Notes: generated by a model not told the origin, from the sequence alone. 64,000 nucleotides of DNA from Pseudomonas sp. SDI (GCF_003105155.1 NZ_QETK01000016.1:48945-112944); one strand, 5' to 3'. Positions 9,299 through 17,985 are shown, numbered from the stretch's first letter. A program made the numbers and translations.

Positions 9299-9462
9299 CA
9301 AAATGTAACGGCGCCGATTTTTCTCTATAGGGCAGGGGAAAGGTCTTATCTTCCATCTGGAAGCGTCACCAGTGAATCGAGGATATCTCCGCCATGGGAT
9401 TCCTTGAAACGTGGCGTGGCTTTCCCTACCGTTGTTACACCTCTTCCCGCCCTGGACCTGCC

Positions 9463-9969
9463 ATGCCGTCGGCCTGTTTGCGCTCACTGTTTTTCCTGGC
9501 CTTGCTGGTGGCCTTGCTGGTGCTGGGTGCGGCGTTCTACCTGGAGTTCGCGGTTGGCCTCAGGCCCTGCCCGCTGTGCCAGAGCCAGCGCTTTTTCCTG
9601 GGTGCCTTTGCAATCGTTTGCCTGTGCGCGTTGCTGCATCATCGTGGCCGTCTGCTGGCCAGGCTCTACGCCGGTCTGGCCTTGGGCCTGGCTGGCTGCG
9701 GTGCGTTGCTGGCCTGGCGGCAGATCTGGCTGCAGAGCCATACGGAAGCGGCGCAGGGCGGCTGCCAGCACCCGCTGACCTACCTGATCGAGCATTCCAC
9801 CCTGCAGGAGTTGGTCACCGCATTGCTGCTGGGCAGCCGTGAGTGTGTGGCGATGACCTGGAGCTTTCTCGACCTCAGCGTCCCGGAGTGGAGCCTGCTG
9901 GCCTTCCTGCTGCTGGCGGCGCTGGCGCTGGCCGACCTGCTAAGCCGGTTGCGTGATGTCAGCGGCTGA
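9463..9969 (+). CDS. dsbB: Disulfide bond formation protein B
   Basis: Inner-membrane quinone reductase that reoxidises periplasmic DsbA. 168 residues from MPSACLRSLFFLALL, with four hydrophobic helices. The redox pairs are visible: Cys36-Pro-Leu-Cys39 in GLRPCPLCQSQRFF, and Cys101 (QGGCQHPL) with Cys128 (GSRECVAMTW), followed by the conserved SVPEWSLL. An earlier in-frame ATG at 9394 has a better ribosome-binding site (GAGGA) and would add 23 polar residues; homologous DsbB proteins begin near the start chosen here, so the start is not fully settled. The gene is alone between hemY and algQ, as in P. aeruginosa, where dsbH holds this place. Confidence 0.9.
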   Translation: MPSACLRSLFFLALLVALLVLGAAFYLEFAVGLRPCPLCQSQRFFLGAFAIVCLCALLHHRGRLLARLYAGLALGLAGCGALLAWRQIWLQSHTEAAQGGCQHPLTYLIEHSTLQELVTALLLGSRECVAMTWSFLDLSVPEWSLLAFLLLAALALADLLSRLRDVSG

Positions 9970-10198
9970 ACGCATGCCGCGCCGCCGCTGGCGCGACCGA
10001 TGGCCACATTGCCTGGCATTAAACACTTGTATGAACATTGTCGCCTGCGTACCTTGAAGACAAGGGCGCTCGGGAATAATCTCCCCTGCACGCATACCGA
10101 AAATACAGCTGCTCGATGTCGTCTGCCGGTTTCACCCTTGGTGCCGCACGATCACGCGCCGGGAGGCAGAGGCATTACCCAGAAGGGATGACATTGCC

Positions 10199-10669
10199 AT
10201 GCTAGATAGTTGTCAGAATGCTCAGGAACGCTGGGGTGGAGTTCATCAGCTGATTGACCGCTGGCTAAAAGAGCGCGAAGAGCTGGTCCAGGGTTTTCGC
10301 AGCTTGCGCGATGCCAAGCCGGCGTTTGCCGAAAAGGACAAGAGCCGCGACTTCTGTGCGGTCCTGGTGGACTATGTCTCCGCCTGGCACTTCGAGGTCA
10401 TCGAGCAGTTGGTCAGCGAGGCCAAGGCCTTCGAAGACACCCGCAGCCTGGAACTGGCCCAGCGGATCAGCCCGCGGATCGACGACATCACGCAGATTGC
10501 CCTGGCGTTCAATGACCACTGCGACAAGGGCAACTGTAACGACCCCGAGCGTTTTGCCAAGAAGCTCACCGAGCTCGGCAGCCTGTTGCACGAACGCTTC
10601 GAACTGGAAGACTGCCTGATCGAAGTGCTGCACAACTCGCACAAGGAAGAAGGCCTGGTCGAGGCCTGA
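10199..10669 (+). CDS. algQ: Anti-sigma-70 regulator AlgQ (Rsd family)
   Basis: 156 residues, the length of E. coli Rsd and P. aeruginosa AlgQ. Rsd-type features are the N-terminal helix ERWGGVHQLIDRWLKEREELV, the segment CAVLVDYVSAWHFEVIEQL and the C-terminal ERFELEDCLIEVLH. The family binds region 4 of the housekeeping sigma factor; in P. aeruginosa AlgQ affects alginate, siderophore and nucleotide/polyphosphate metabolism. A purine-rich AAGGGA lies about 11 bases before the ATG. The position between dsbB and the FKBP gene is the standard pseudomonad one. The 229 bases upstream hold no gene I can support. Confidence 0.93.
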   Translation: MLDSCQNAQERWGGVHQLIDRWLKEREELVQGFRSLRDAKPAFAEKDKSRDFCAVLVDYVSAWHFEVIEQLVSEAKAFEDTRSLELAQRISPRIDDITQIALAFNDHCDKGNCNDPERFAKKLTELGSLLHERFELEDCLIEVLHNSHKEEGLVEA

Positions 10670-10682
10670 TTCAGTCTCTGCC

Positions 10683-10705
10683 GTTGCCGACGCTCAGTCG
10701 GCAAC
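10683..10705. terminator. Hairpin between convergent algQ and FKBP gene
   Basis: GTTGCCGAC (10683-10691) and GTCGGCAAC (10697-10705) are perfect 9-bp arms around GCTCA. The hairpin covers the last codons of the isomerase gene and ends algQ transcription from the other side. U-runs are absent. Confidence 0.6.
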
Positions 10706-11359
10706 TCCGAGCAGTTCTATCTCGAAGGTCAGCGGTGTGTAGGGGGCGATGACATCGCCGGCGCCATCTGCACCGTAGGCCTGTGCCGAGGGGATCACCA
10801 GGCGCCATTTGGAGCCGCTGGCCATCTGCGGCAAGGCGCTCTGCCAGCCTTCGATCACGCTGTCCAGGTTGAACCACTGGGCCTGCTGGTTCTGATCGAA
10901 AACACTGCCATCCGGCAGCTTTCCTACATAGCGTACCTGCACCTTGCCGCCTGGTTTTGGCTTGGCGCCCGTGCCTGCCGCCAGCTCGGTCATCAGCACG
11001 CCATCGGCCAGTTCGCGAACCCCGGCGCGGGCGCGCTCGGTGGCCAGGAAACGCTTCTCGGCGGTGAGCGCCTGTTCGCTTTGCGACTGCGCTGCGGCCG
11101 CATTGGCCTGGGCGTCGTGCTGGCTGAGAATCGCCTCTCTACGTGCCTTGCTCAAGGCCAGCGGCTTGTTCTGATAGGCCTGTTGCAGGCCCTCCAGCAG
11201 CGCTTGCAGTTGCAGGTCCGGAACCTCTTCGCGCAGGCGTTCGCCAAGACTGGCGCCAAGGCTGTAGGCAAGGTCGTGGGGGCTGGCCGGGGCCTCGCCT
11301 TCGGCGGCGAAAGCCGGGTTGAGCAGGCATAAAAAAGCGATCAATAGAGTGCGCGACAC
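10694..11359 (-). CDS. Exported FKBP-type peptidyl-prolyl isomerase
   Basis: 221 residues from a GTG at 11357-11359, chosen because AGGAG lies about eight bases upstream; a longer open frame to 11401 has no such site. A signal peptide (VSRTLLIAFLCLLNPAFA, cut before AEGE) sends it to the periplasm. Residues ~25-120 resemble the helical dimerisation region of FkpA/Mip (DLAYSLGASLGERLREEVPDL). The C-terminal ~85 residues form the FKBP domain: GGKVQVRYVGKLPDGSVFDQ, VIEGWQSALPQM, VIPSAQAYGADG and TPLTFEIELL. It probably acts as a periplasmic folding helper. It is divergent from algP, with 238 bases between them that hold only upstream sequences. Confidence 0.9.
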   Translation of the reverse strand: MSRTLLIAFLCLLNPAFAAEGEAPASPHDLAYSLGASLGERLREEVPDLQLQALLEGLQQAYQNKPLALSKARREAILSQHDAQANAAAAQSQSEQALTAEKRFLATERARAGVRELADGVLMTELAAGTGAKPKPGGKVQVRYVGKLPDGSVFDQNQQAQWFNLDSVIEGWQSALPQMASGSKWRLVIPSAQAYGADGAGDVIAPYTPLTFEIELLGVAD

Positions 11360-11597
11360 AGGCTCGCTCCTGTCACAGAGGAAGAGTTCACAGGGGCGCA
11401 AGTATGCCAGTGTCGGGCGGAACTTCCGGCAAATATCAGCAGGCGATTTTCCAGCAACTACACTTGCTCGCAGCTGCAGCGATTACAAACTTGCCCAGGC
11501 ATGCAACGCGGCGCGTTCATTACTGTCAACATGCCCTAGCGGCGGTAGCAGCACAGGTCTAGTATGAGCCGCAATTTCGTCAGCCAGGAGGTAAGCC

Positions 11598-12470
11598 ATG
11601 TCGGCCACTAAGAAGCCAGTAAGTACGCCGTTGCACCTGCTCCAGACTCTCTCGGGTAGTTTGCTCGAACACTTGGAAAATGCCTGCTCGCAAGCGCTGG
11701 CTGATGCTGAAAAACTGTTGGCCAAGTTGGAAAAACAGCGTGGCAAGGCCCAGGAGAAACTGCACAAGTCGCGCTTGAAACTGCAAGACGCTGCGGCGGC
11801 TGGCAAAGCCAAGGCACAAGGCAAGGCGAAGAGCGCAGTGGGCGAACTTGAAGCGTTGCTCGACTCGCTGAAAGAACGCCAGACGCAAACCCGGAACTAC
11901 ATTGTGCAACTCAAGCGCGACGCGCAAGAGAGCCTGAAACTTGCTCAGGGTGTTGGCAAGGTCAAGGAAGCGGCGGCCAAGGCACTGACCGCGCGTGCGG
12001 CAAAACCGGCAGTTGCTGCCGCCAAACCTGTATCAAAAGCGGCGGCCAAGCCGGCTGCGAAAGCCGCTGCCAAGCCTGTCGCTGCCAAAGCGCCGGCCAG
12101 GTCGGCCGCTGCCAAGCCGGCGGCTAAACCTGCTGCCAAGCCCGCCGCCAAACCGGTAGCCGCGAAACCGGCCGCCAAGCCCGCGGCGAAAGCACCGGCC
12201 AAACCCGCCGCTGCTAAACCCGCCGCCGCGAAACCGGCGGCTAAACCTGCTGTGGCGAAACCCGCCGCCAAACCCGCCGCCGCAAAACCTGCGGCCAAGC
12301 CTGCAGCGAAAGCAGTTGCCAAGCCGGCCGCCAAACCTGTGGTGAAAGCCCCCGTGAAACCGGCGGCCAAGCCTGCTACGCCGGCGCCAACCGCGTCAGC
12401 AGCCAGCGCCGCGCCTACCAGTGGCCCGGTCGCAACGCCATCCGCTCAGTCGCCGTCGGCCGCTTCCTGA
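11598..12470 (+). CDS. algP: Histone H1-like regulator AlgP
   Basis: 290 residues. The N-terminal ~130 residues are a helical, coiled-coil-like region (LLQTLSGSLLEHLENACSQAL through LKERQTQTRNYIVQLKRD). The remainder is a low-complexity tail of Lys-Pro-Ala-Ala units (KPAAKPAA, AAKPAAKP) resembling eukaryotic histone H1 and expected to bind DNA. In P. aeruginosa AlgP (AlgR3) contributes to control of algD. AGGAGG is seven bases before the ATG. The repeated 12-base units can expand or contract by slippage. The last 25 bases overlap the end of the convergent TIGR02444-type gene. Confidence 0.93.
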   Translation: MSATKKPVSTPLHLLQTLSGSLLEHLENACSQALADAEKLLAKLEKQRGKAQEKLHKSRLKLQDAAAAGKAKAQGKAKSAVGELEALLDSLKERQTQTRNYIVQLKRDAQESLKLAQGVGKVKEAAAKALTARAAKPAVAAAKPVSKAAAKPAAKAAAKPVAAKAPARSAAAKPAAKPAAKPAAKPVAAKPAAKPAAKAPAKPAAAKPAAAKPAAKPAVAKPAAKPAAAKPAAKPAAKAVAKPAAKPVVKAPVKPAAKPATPAPTASAASAAPTSGPVATPSAQSPSAAS

Positions 12471-12931
12471 GTCGACTTCACTGCGGCGCGCAGCACGTGC
12501 AGCGCGTCGTGGTGCAGGCGAGCGCTGGTCGGCGTCAGTGCCTCCAGCCAGTCCTGCGTCTCCCCTGAGGGGCTGGCTGGCCAGCCCGCACAGGCCTGCT
12601 GCAAACGTTCCAGCAGTTGCCGTTCGGCATTCATTTCCAGGCTCTTGACCTGTTCGCGCAAGGCGGCCAGCGCTTCGTCGTGCTGGGCGCTCGCACGCCA
12701 TTGCCGGCGCAGGCTGCGCAGCGGCTGCACGACATCGCGCTGCCAGGGCCCGGCCAGGCGCCTGAGCTGTTCGACCCGGGGGTCTTGCACGGGTATGTGC
12801 CGGCTGTCCAGCCAGGCTGCGCAAAGCAACAGGCAGACATCCGCGCCCTGCGTCTGCAGGTTCAGGCAGGCTGCCTCGACGCCGGGGCGGGCGTAGAGGG
12901 CGATGGCGAAATTCCACAGGTCGGTGTGCAT
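12446..12931 (-). CDS. TIGR02444 family protein (DUF2390-like)
   Basis: 161 residues, starting MHTDLWNFAIALYARPGVEAACLNLQ. The N-terminal block with LWNFAIALYARPGVE and ADVCLLLCAAWLDSR is the recognisable conserved part, followed by LRRLAGPWQRDVVQPLRSLRRQW. All helical, no signal peptide. Function is unknown; in Pseudomonas it lies next to the ABC-F gene from which it diverges here by 50 bases. Its 3' end overlaps algP by 25 bases. Confidence 0.82.
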   Translation of the reverse strand: MHTDLWNFAIALYARPGVEAACLNLQTQGADVCLLLCAAWLDSRHIPVQDPRVEQLRRLAGPWQRDVVQPLRSLRRQWRASAQHDEALAALREQVKSLEMNAERQLLERLQQACAGWPASPSGETQDWLEALTPTSARLHHDALHVLRAAVKSTQEAADGD

Positions 12932-12981
12932 GGTCCCACTCGCGCCAGTTGCCGGCGAAGCTGGTAGACTCCGCGGCCATT

Positions 12982-14892
12982 ATGATCAGACTTTCGAACC
13001 TCACTTTACAGCGTGGTCCCCAGCGCCTGCTAGAAGGCGCCGAGTTGACCTTGCACGCCGGCCACAAGGCCGGCCTGATCGGTGCCAACGGCGCCGGCAA
13101 ATCCAGCCTTTTCGCGCTCTTGCGTGGCGAGCTTAGCCCGGACGCGGGCGAATGCCAGCTGCCCGGCGACTGGCGCATCGCGCACATGCGCCAGGAAGTC
13201 GATACCCTCGACCGCCTGGCCGTGGACTATGTGCTCGACGGCGACGTGCTGCTGCGCAAGGTGCAGCGCGAGCTGGCCGTGGCCGAAACCGCGCAGGACG
13301 GCACGGCGGTGGCGCGCCTGCATATCGAGCTCGACAGCGCCGACGGTTATACCGCCGACGCCCGTGCGCGCAAGCTGCTGGCGGGTCTGGGCTTCAGCAA
13401 CGAGCAGATGGACCGCCGTGTCGGCGACTTCTCCGGGGGCTGGCGGATGCGCCTGAACCTGGCGCAGGCGCTGATGTGCCCGTCCGACCTGCTGCTGCTC
13501 GACGAGCCTACCAACCACCTCGACCTCGACGCGATCCTCTGGCTCGAAGACTGGCTCAAGAGCTACCCGGGCACGCTGTTGCTGATCTCGCACGACCGTG
13601 ACTTCCTCGATGCGGTGGTCGACCATGTCGCCCACGTCGAGCAGTGCAAGCTGACCCTCTACCGCGGGGGCTACAGTGCCTTCGAGCGGGCCCGTGCCGA
13701 GCGCCTGGCGCAGCAGCAACAGGCCTACGAGAAGCAGCAGGCGCAGCGTGCGCACATGGAAAAGTACATCGCCCGGTTCAAGGCCCAGGCCACCAAGGCC
13801 CGTCAGGCGCAGAGCCGGATCAAGGCCCTGGAACGCATGGAGGAGCTGTCGGCGGCGCACGTCGATTCACCGTTCGACTTCGTCTTCCGCGAGTCGGAGA
13901 AAATCTCCAGCCCGCTGCTCGATCTGTCCGACGCGCGCCTGGGCTATGGCGACAAGAGCATCCTCGAGAAGGTCAAGCTGCAGCTCACGCCGGGTGCGCG
14001 TATTGGCCTGCTCGGGCCGAACGGTGCCGGCAAGTCGACCCTGATCAAGAACCTTGCCGGCGAGCTGCAACCGCTGGCCGGGCGCCTGGTGCGCGGCGAG
14101 AACCTGGTAGTCGGCTATTTCGCCCAGCACCAGCTCGACTCGCTCGACAGCAAGGCCAGCCCGTTGCTGCACCTGCAGCGCCTGGCGCCGACCGAGCGCG
14201 AACAGACCCTGCGCGACTTCCTCGGTGGTTTCGACTTCCGCGGCGCGCGGATCGACGAGCCGGTGCTGAACTTCTCCGGTGGCGAGAAGGCCCGTCTGGC
14301 CCTGGCGCTGATCGCCTGGGAGCGGCCGAACCTGTTGCTGCTCGACGAACCGACCAACCACCTCGACCTGGAAATGCGCCTGGCGCTGACCATGGCCTTG
14401 CAGGAGTTCAGCGGCGCGGTGCTGGTGGTTTCCCACGACCGGCACCTGCTCAAGAGCACCACCGACGACTTCCTGCTGGTCGCCGACGGCAAGGTCGAGA
14501 CCTTCGATGGCGACCTCGACGACTACAGCCGCTGGCTGGTCGAGTACCGTCAGCGCAACGCGCCAGTCAGCAACACCCCGGTCAATCCGGACAAGACCGA
14601 CAAGAAGGCCCAGCGTCAGGCCGCCGCGGCCCTGCGCCAGCAGTTGGCGCCGCACAAGCGCGAAGCCGACAAGCTGGAAGCCGAGCTGGGCAAGCTGCAC
14701 GAACAGCTCGCCATGATCGAGACCAGCCTTGGCGACAGTGCGTTGTACGACGCCGGGCGCAAGGACGAATTGCGCGACCTGCTGGCCCTTCAGGCCCAGC
14801 TCAAGTCGCGTGAGGCCGAGGTCGAGGAAGCCTGGATGGTGGCCCTGGAAACGCTTGAAACGATGCAGGCGGAGCTGGAGGCATTGTCTTGA
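12982..14892 (+). CDS. ABC-F family ATPase, YheS-like
   Basis: 636 residues, no membrane segments, two ATPase domains in tandem. Domain 1 has Walker A GANGAGKSS, the signature SGGWRMRLNLAQAL and Walker B LLLLDEPTNHLD. Domain 2 has GPNGAGKST, SGGEKARLALAL and LLLLDEPTNHLD. Between them is the charged, helical linker typical of ABC-F proteins (RLAQQQQAYEKQQAQRAHMEKY), and the C-terminus adds a coiled coil. ABC-F proteins bind the ribosomal E site and relieve stalled translation; the length and layout match E. coli YheS. The start is MIRLSNLTLQRG; an 11-codon upstream extension is unlikely. It overlaps the next gene by one base. Confidence 0.93.
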   Translation: MIRLSNLTLQRGPQRLLEGAELTLHAGHKAGLIGANGAGKSSLFALLRGELSPDAGECQLPGDWRIAHMRQEVDTLDRLAVDYVLDGDVLLRKVQRELAVAETAQDGTAVARLHIELDSADGYTADARARKLLAGLGFSNEQMDRRVGDFSGGWRMRLNLAQALMCPSDLLLLDEPTNHLDLDAILWLEDWLKSYPGTLLLISHDRDFLDAVVDHVAHVEQCKLTLYRGGYSAFERARAERLAQQQQAYEKQQAQRAHMEKYIARFKAQATKARQAQSRIKALERMEELSAAHVDSPFDFVFRESEKISSPLLDLSDARLGYGDKSILEKVKLQLTPGARIGLLGPNGAGKSTLIKNLAGELQPLAGRLVRGENLVVGYFAQHQLDSLDSKASPLLHLQRLAPTEREQTLRDFLGGFDFRGARIDEPVLNFSGGEKARLALALIAWERPNLLLLDEPTNHLDLEMRLALTMALQEFSGAVLVVSHDRHLLKSTTDDFLLVADGKVETFDGDLDDYSRWLVEYRQRNAPVSNTPVNPDKTDKKAQRQAAAALRQQLAPHKREADKLEAELGKLHEQLAMIETSLGDSALYDAGRKDELRDLLALQAQLKSREAEVEEAWMVALETLETMQAELEALS

Positions 14893-15482
14893 TGGACGCG
14901 CTGGAGCTGAGCCTGCCGGTCGAGTGGATTGGCCCGTTCTGGATGGGTCTGCAGATCCTGTTGATCCTGGTCGCGGCCTTTGTGCTGCAACGGCTGGTGT
15001 CGCGTTGCCTGATCCGCCTGAGCCAGCGCTACCCGCTGCCACCTGAGCTGATGGTGCCGCTACGCGGCGCCTTGCGCTGGCTGATCATGGGCAGCGCGCT
15101 GATCTTCGTGCTGGAGCGCCTGGGCGTTTCCGCGACGGTGTTGTGGACGGCGTTGTCGGGCTTCGTTGCGGTGGCGGCGGTGGCCTTCTTCGCGATGTGG
15201 AGCGTGCTGTCCAATCTGCTTTGCGCGGTGCTGATCTTCACGGTCGGGCCGTTTCGCATCGGCGATGTCGTCGAACTGGTGGAAACCCTCGACAAGCCAG
15301 GGGTAAAGGGCCGGGTGACGGCGATCAACCTGCTGTTCACCACCCTGGTGGAAATGCCCGAGGCGGGCGGGGCGCTGGTGCAGGTGCCGAACAGCCAGTT
15401 CTTCCAGAAGTGCGTGCGCCGCTGGCGCGGTAGCGATGCGCTGCCGCTGGTAGGCGAGGACAAGGCCGCTCGTGGCAATTGA
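14892..15482 (+). CDS. Small MscS-type mechanosensitive channel
   Basis: 196 residues from the ATG of a TGATG junction with the ABC-F gene. Three hydrophobic helices (about 13-35, 57-77, 85-115) are followed by the MscS pore helix region AVAFFAMWSVLSNLLCAVLIF and the beta-domain start GPFRIGDVVELVE. The protein stops shortly after the beta domain, so it lacks most of the large cytoplasmic vestibule of MscS. It should sit in the inner membrane and may act in osmotic protection or in small-solute flow. Close coupling to the ABC-F gene is conserved in synteny with P. aeruginosa. Confidence 0.87.
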   Translation: MDALELSLPVEWIGPFWMGLQILLILVAAFVLQRLVSRCLIRLSQRYPLPPELMVPLRGALRWLIMGSALIFVLERLGVSATVLWTALSGFVAVAAVAFFAMWSVLSNLLCAVLIFTVGPFRIGDVVELVETLDKPGVKGRVTAINLLFTTLVEMPEAGGALVQVPNSQFFQKCVRRWRGSDALPLVGEDKAARGN

Positions 15483-15567
15483 TCGGCCGCGGAAGAAAAT
15501 TGTAGTGATTTTTCCGGCGACGGATTAGCGTTGGGCTTCATCTACAACGTTTGCGCCGAGGTGTGCG

Positions 15568-16200
15568 ATGTCACTGGAAACGTGGTTGGCCTTCTTTGCC
15601 GCCTGTTGGGTTATCAGCCTTTCTCCCGGGGCCGGGGCGATTGCCTCGATGTCCTGCGGCCTGCAGTATGGGTTCTGGCGCGGTTACTGGAACGCCCTGG
15701 GCCTGCAACTGGGGCTGGTGATGCAGATCGCGATCATTGCCGCCGGGGTGGGCGCGGTGCTGGCGGCGTCGGCGACGGCGTTCCAGGTGATCAAGTGGTT
15801 CGGCGTGGCGTACCTGATCTACCTCGCGGTCAAACAATGGCGCGCGTTGCCGGCGGACATGGCCGACGAATCGGCGGTGCGGCCGATCGGCAAGCCGCTG
15901 AGCCTGGTGTTCCGCGGCTTCCTGGTCAACGTCAGCAACCCGAAGGCGCTGATCTTCATGCTGGCGGTGCTGCCGCAATTCATCAATCCGCATGCCGACC
16001 TGCTACCGCAGTACCTGACCATTACCGCGACCATGGTCACCGTCGACCTGCTGGTGATGGCCGGTTATACCGGGCTGGCGGCGCGGGTGTTGCGTTTGCT
16101 GCGCACGCCTAAACAGCAGCGGCGGATGAACCGGACCTTTGCCGGCTTGTTCCTCGGTGCGGCGACCTTGCTGGCGACCATTCGCCGCGCGCCGGTCTAA
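15568..16200 (+). CDS. LysE/RhtB-family exporter
   Basis: 210 residues with about six hydrophobic helices. The family N-terminus is clear: MSLETWLAFFAACWVISLSPG, with the SPGAGAI motif and the GFWRGYWNALGLQLG segment, then WFGVAYLIYLAVKQWRA and the second-half motif FLVNVSNPKALIFMLAVLPQF. The family exports amino acids or related metabolites across the inner membrane; the substrate cannot be deduced. It stands 85 bases after the mscS-type gene and is followed by a strong bidirectional terminator. Confidence 0.9.
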   Translation: MSLETWLAFFAACWVISLSPGAGAIASMSCGLQYGFWRGYWNALGLQLGLVMQIAIIAAGVGAVLAASATAFQVIKWFGVAYLIYLAVKQWRALPADMADESAVRPIGKPLSLVFRGFLVNVSNPKALIFMLAVLPQFINPHADLLPQYLTITATMVTVDLLVMAGYTGLAARVLRLLRTPKQQRRMNRTFAGLFLGAATLLATIRRAPV

Positions 16201-16213
16201 AGGCATTGCGGGA

Positions 16214-16245
16214 CAAAAAAAGGCGACCTACCGGTCGCCTTTTTT
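16214..16245. terminator. Bidirectional Rho-independent terminator
   Basis: AGGCGACC (16221-16228) and GGTCGCCT (16233-16240) form a perfect stem with a four-base loop, flanked by a run of A on the left and T on the right, so it serves both the LysE-type gene and the convergent envelope operon. Confidence 0.93.
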
Positions 16246-16255
16246 CATCTCGCCA

Positions 16256-16996
16256 TCAGCGCAGAATGCGCGCCGGCTCGTCCGGTGGCAGGTTGTTGCG
16301 CAGTGGCGCACGTTCCTGCTCCGGCATCACGCCGACCAGCTGTTCCTTCATCTGCTTGGCCACATCCAGACCCAGCTCCTTGGACACCTCACGCACCACC
16401 CGCGGACGGTTCAGGCTGACCCGCACGTCCTGGCTGTTGACCAGCTTGGTGTCCTGACCCTCGCCCATGGCGGTGAACGCCGAGGTGATCTCGAAGGTCT
16501 TGGTGTTGATCAGGCTGAAGTCGGCCACCAGGGTCAGGCCCAGGATCGCCGAATAGCTGTTGGTGTTGTCCAGCGAGGTAATGTCGCGCTGGAAGTCGAT
16601 GTCCGACAAGGTGCCGAACAGCACGTAGTCAGCGCCAGGGTAGCTGCCCTTCTTGATCCGCGCGATCACGTCATAGACGTCTTCGGTGGACTTGGCGGTG
16701 TACGGCTTGCCCTGCACCAGCTGGAACATCCCGGACTTGAGGATCTCGCCCTTGATGTCGCCGCTGAACTTGCGCAGCTCGGTCTGCTCGATATAGCTCT
16801 GGCTGCTCTCGAACTCGTTGTAGCTCGACGAACTGCTGGCGCTGTACATGCTGGCTTGCGAACTGCTCTGCGCCGAGACCATGTGGATGTACTGCTCCAC
16901 ACGCTCCTGGTAGGCCAGATCGGTGACCGCGACCTTGGGGGCCGCCTGCACGCCGAACGCGCAGGCCAGGCCAATGATGCTCATCCATGCACGCAT
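16256..16996 (-). CDS. Exported CsgG/LpoB-like protein of unknown function
   Basis: 246 residues with a signal peptide (MRAWMSIIGLACAFGVQA) but no lipobox cysteine, so it is probably a soluble periplasmic protein. The mature protein begins APKVAVTDLAYQERVEQYI, followed by a serine-rich stretch at about 43-65, then segments typical of the CsgG/LpoB fold: ELRKFSGDIKGEILKSGMFQLVQG, GADYVLFGTLSDIDF and TLVADFSLINTKTFEITSAFTAMG. It is the last gene of a four-gene minus-strand operon, three bases after lpoB. It may be a diverged, non-lipidated paralogue of LpoB; the role is unknown. Confidence 0.75.
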   Translation of the reverse strand: MRAWMSIIGLACAFGVQAAPKVAVTDLAYQERVEQYIHMVSAQSSSQASMYSASSSSSYNEFESSQSYIEQTELRKFSGDIKGEILKSGMFQLVQGKPYTAKSTEDVYDVIARIKKGSYPGADYVLFGTLSDIDFQRDITSLDNTNSYSAILGLTLVADFSLINTKTFEITSAFTAMGEGQDTKLVNSQDVRVSLNRPRVVREVSKELGLDVAKQMKEQLVGVMPEQERAPLRNNLPPDEPARILR

Positions 16997-16999
16997 CGA

Positions 17000-17590
17000 T
17001 TAACGCTCCGTGGTCTTGCGGATTTCTTTCTCGTCCATCCACTCGGCCAGGCCGCTTTCGACGTCGATCAACTGCAGGCTGAACTTGTAGAAGACGTCCT
17101 TGTAGTCGCTGCTACGCTTGACGATCGAGCTGATCGAGCCTTCCAGGCGGTACTTGGCGGCGATCATGTTGCCGGTTTTGGCAACGCTGTTCTTCTTGTA
17201 CAGGCCGCTCTGGTTCTGCAGCTTCAGCTGGTCGACCTGGCTCTGCATCTGGGTGTTATCGCTGGCGAAGCGGGCGGTGCCGGACTTCATCAGCTGGGTC
17301 TTGATCGAGGTGGTGATCTCGCGGGTATCGATGTACTCGCTGGTTTTGTTCTTCACGTCGTAGACCTGAACCACCGGACGGCCTTGCAGGATGCCGGACT
17401 GGGCCAGGGAGCGGGTCATGCTCTCGGCGATCATCTGCAGGTCGGTGGAACCGAACTCGTTGGTAACCAGCTCAACGGCCTTGCTGTCGCCGTAGCCGAT
17501 GTTCTTGCCACCCAGAACCGGGGAGTTGTTGGCGCAACCGCTGGCCAGTGCAACGACTACGGCCAGCAGGGAAAAACGGGCAAACATCAT
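17000..17590 (-). CDS. lpoB: Penicillin-binding protein activator LpoB-like lipoprotein
   Basis: 196 residues. A lipoprotein signal peptide ends in the lipobox LASGC, with Cys19 the predicted lipid-bearing residue. The body follows the LpoB pattern: DSKAVELVTNEFGSTDLQMIAESMTRSL, RPVVQVYDVKNKTSEYIDTREITTSIKTQL, AKYRLEGSISSIVKR and YKFSLQLIDVESGLAEWMDEKEIRK. In enterobacteria LpoB is an outer-membrane lipoprotein that activates PBP1b; pseudomonads are known to use a different activator, LpoP, so the partner here may differ. Two consecutive Met codons could start it. It follows the YcfL-like gene by 23 bases, an order also seen in E. coli (ycfL-lpoB). Confidence 0.85.
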   Translation of the reverse strand: MMFARFSLLAVVVALASGCANNSPVLGGKNIGYGDSKAVELVTNEFGSTDLQMIAESMTRSLAQSGILQGRPVVQVYDVKNKTSEYIDTREITTSIKTQLMKSGTARFASDNTQMQSQVDQLKLQNQSGLYKKNSVAKTGNMIAAKYRLEGSISSIVKRSSDYKDVFYKFSLQLIDVESGLAEWMDEKEIRKTTER

Positions 17591-17613
17591 GTCAGGTGTC
17601 TCCTAGAAAATAA

Positions 17614-17985
17614 TTACTGCGACTGCACTTCGATGCGGAAGTCGGTCGCTTGTGGAACCGGGGCAATGGCCGGCAGTACGCTCGATTGCGATCCGTACAG
17701 GGTCAGGCTCTTCCAGCCTTCTTCGCCGGCCACCGGGAACCCATCGTCGCCCAGCCAGGCGAAGCGGTAGAGCATCGTCTTGTTGCTGCTGCTGGTGTTG
17801 TTCAGCGCGGCCTTGACGGTGAGGAAGCCGTTTTCACGCGCAACCCGCATCGGGCCAACTTCGATGTTCTTCAGTTTGCCCATGACCACGACCTTGCTGG
17901 CAGCGCTGCCGGGGGCCGGTGGTGGAGGCGTCGCGCAACCGGCCAGGACGGCGGCGGCGAGGACGGCGAGAAGCTTGAAACGCAT
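17614..17985 (-). CDS. YcfL-like lipoprotein (DUF1425)
   Basis: 123 residues. Lipobox VLAGC gives Cys17 as the lipid site, followed by a short proline-rich linker (ATPPPPAPGSAA). The globular part contains GPMRVARENGFLTVKAALNNTS and MLYRFAWLGDDGFPVAGEEGWKSLTLYG, the pattern of the YcfL/DUF1425 family, a small beta-sandwich protein next to LpoB in E. coli. Periplasmic or outer-membrane location is expected. The function of the family is not known; the linkage to lpoB suggests cell-wall work. Confidence 0.82.
   Translation of the reverse strand: MRFKLLAVLAAAVLAGCATPPPPAPGSAASKVVVMGKLKNIEVGPMRVARENGFLTVKAALNNTSSSNKTMLYRFAWLGDDGFPVAGEEGWKSLTLYGSQSSVLPAIAPVPQATDFRIEVQSQ

Noticed and set aside
11945..12370. 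Gly-Leu-Ala repeat frame antisense to algP
   Set aside because: It simply mirrors the KPAA repeat; no start signal or independent support.
11990..12400. Short direct repeats resembling a CRISPR-like array
   Set aside because: The 12-base repeats are in-frame codons of the AlgP tail; there are no spacers and no cas genes anywhere in the window.
16139..17770. 543-codon open frame antisense to the lpoB operon
   Set aside because: It runs across two lipoprotein genes with clear signal peptides and has composition typical of a shadow frame.
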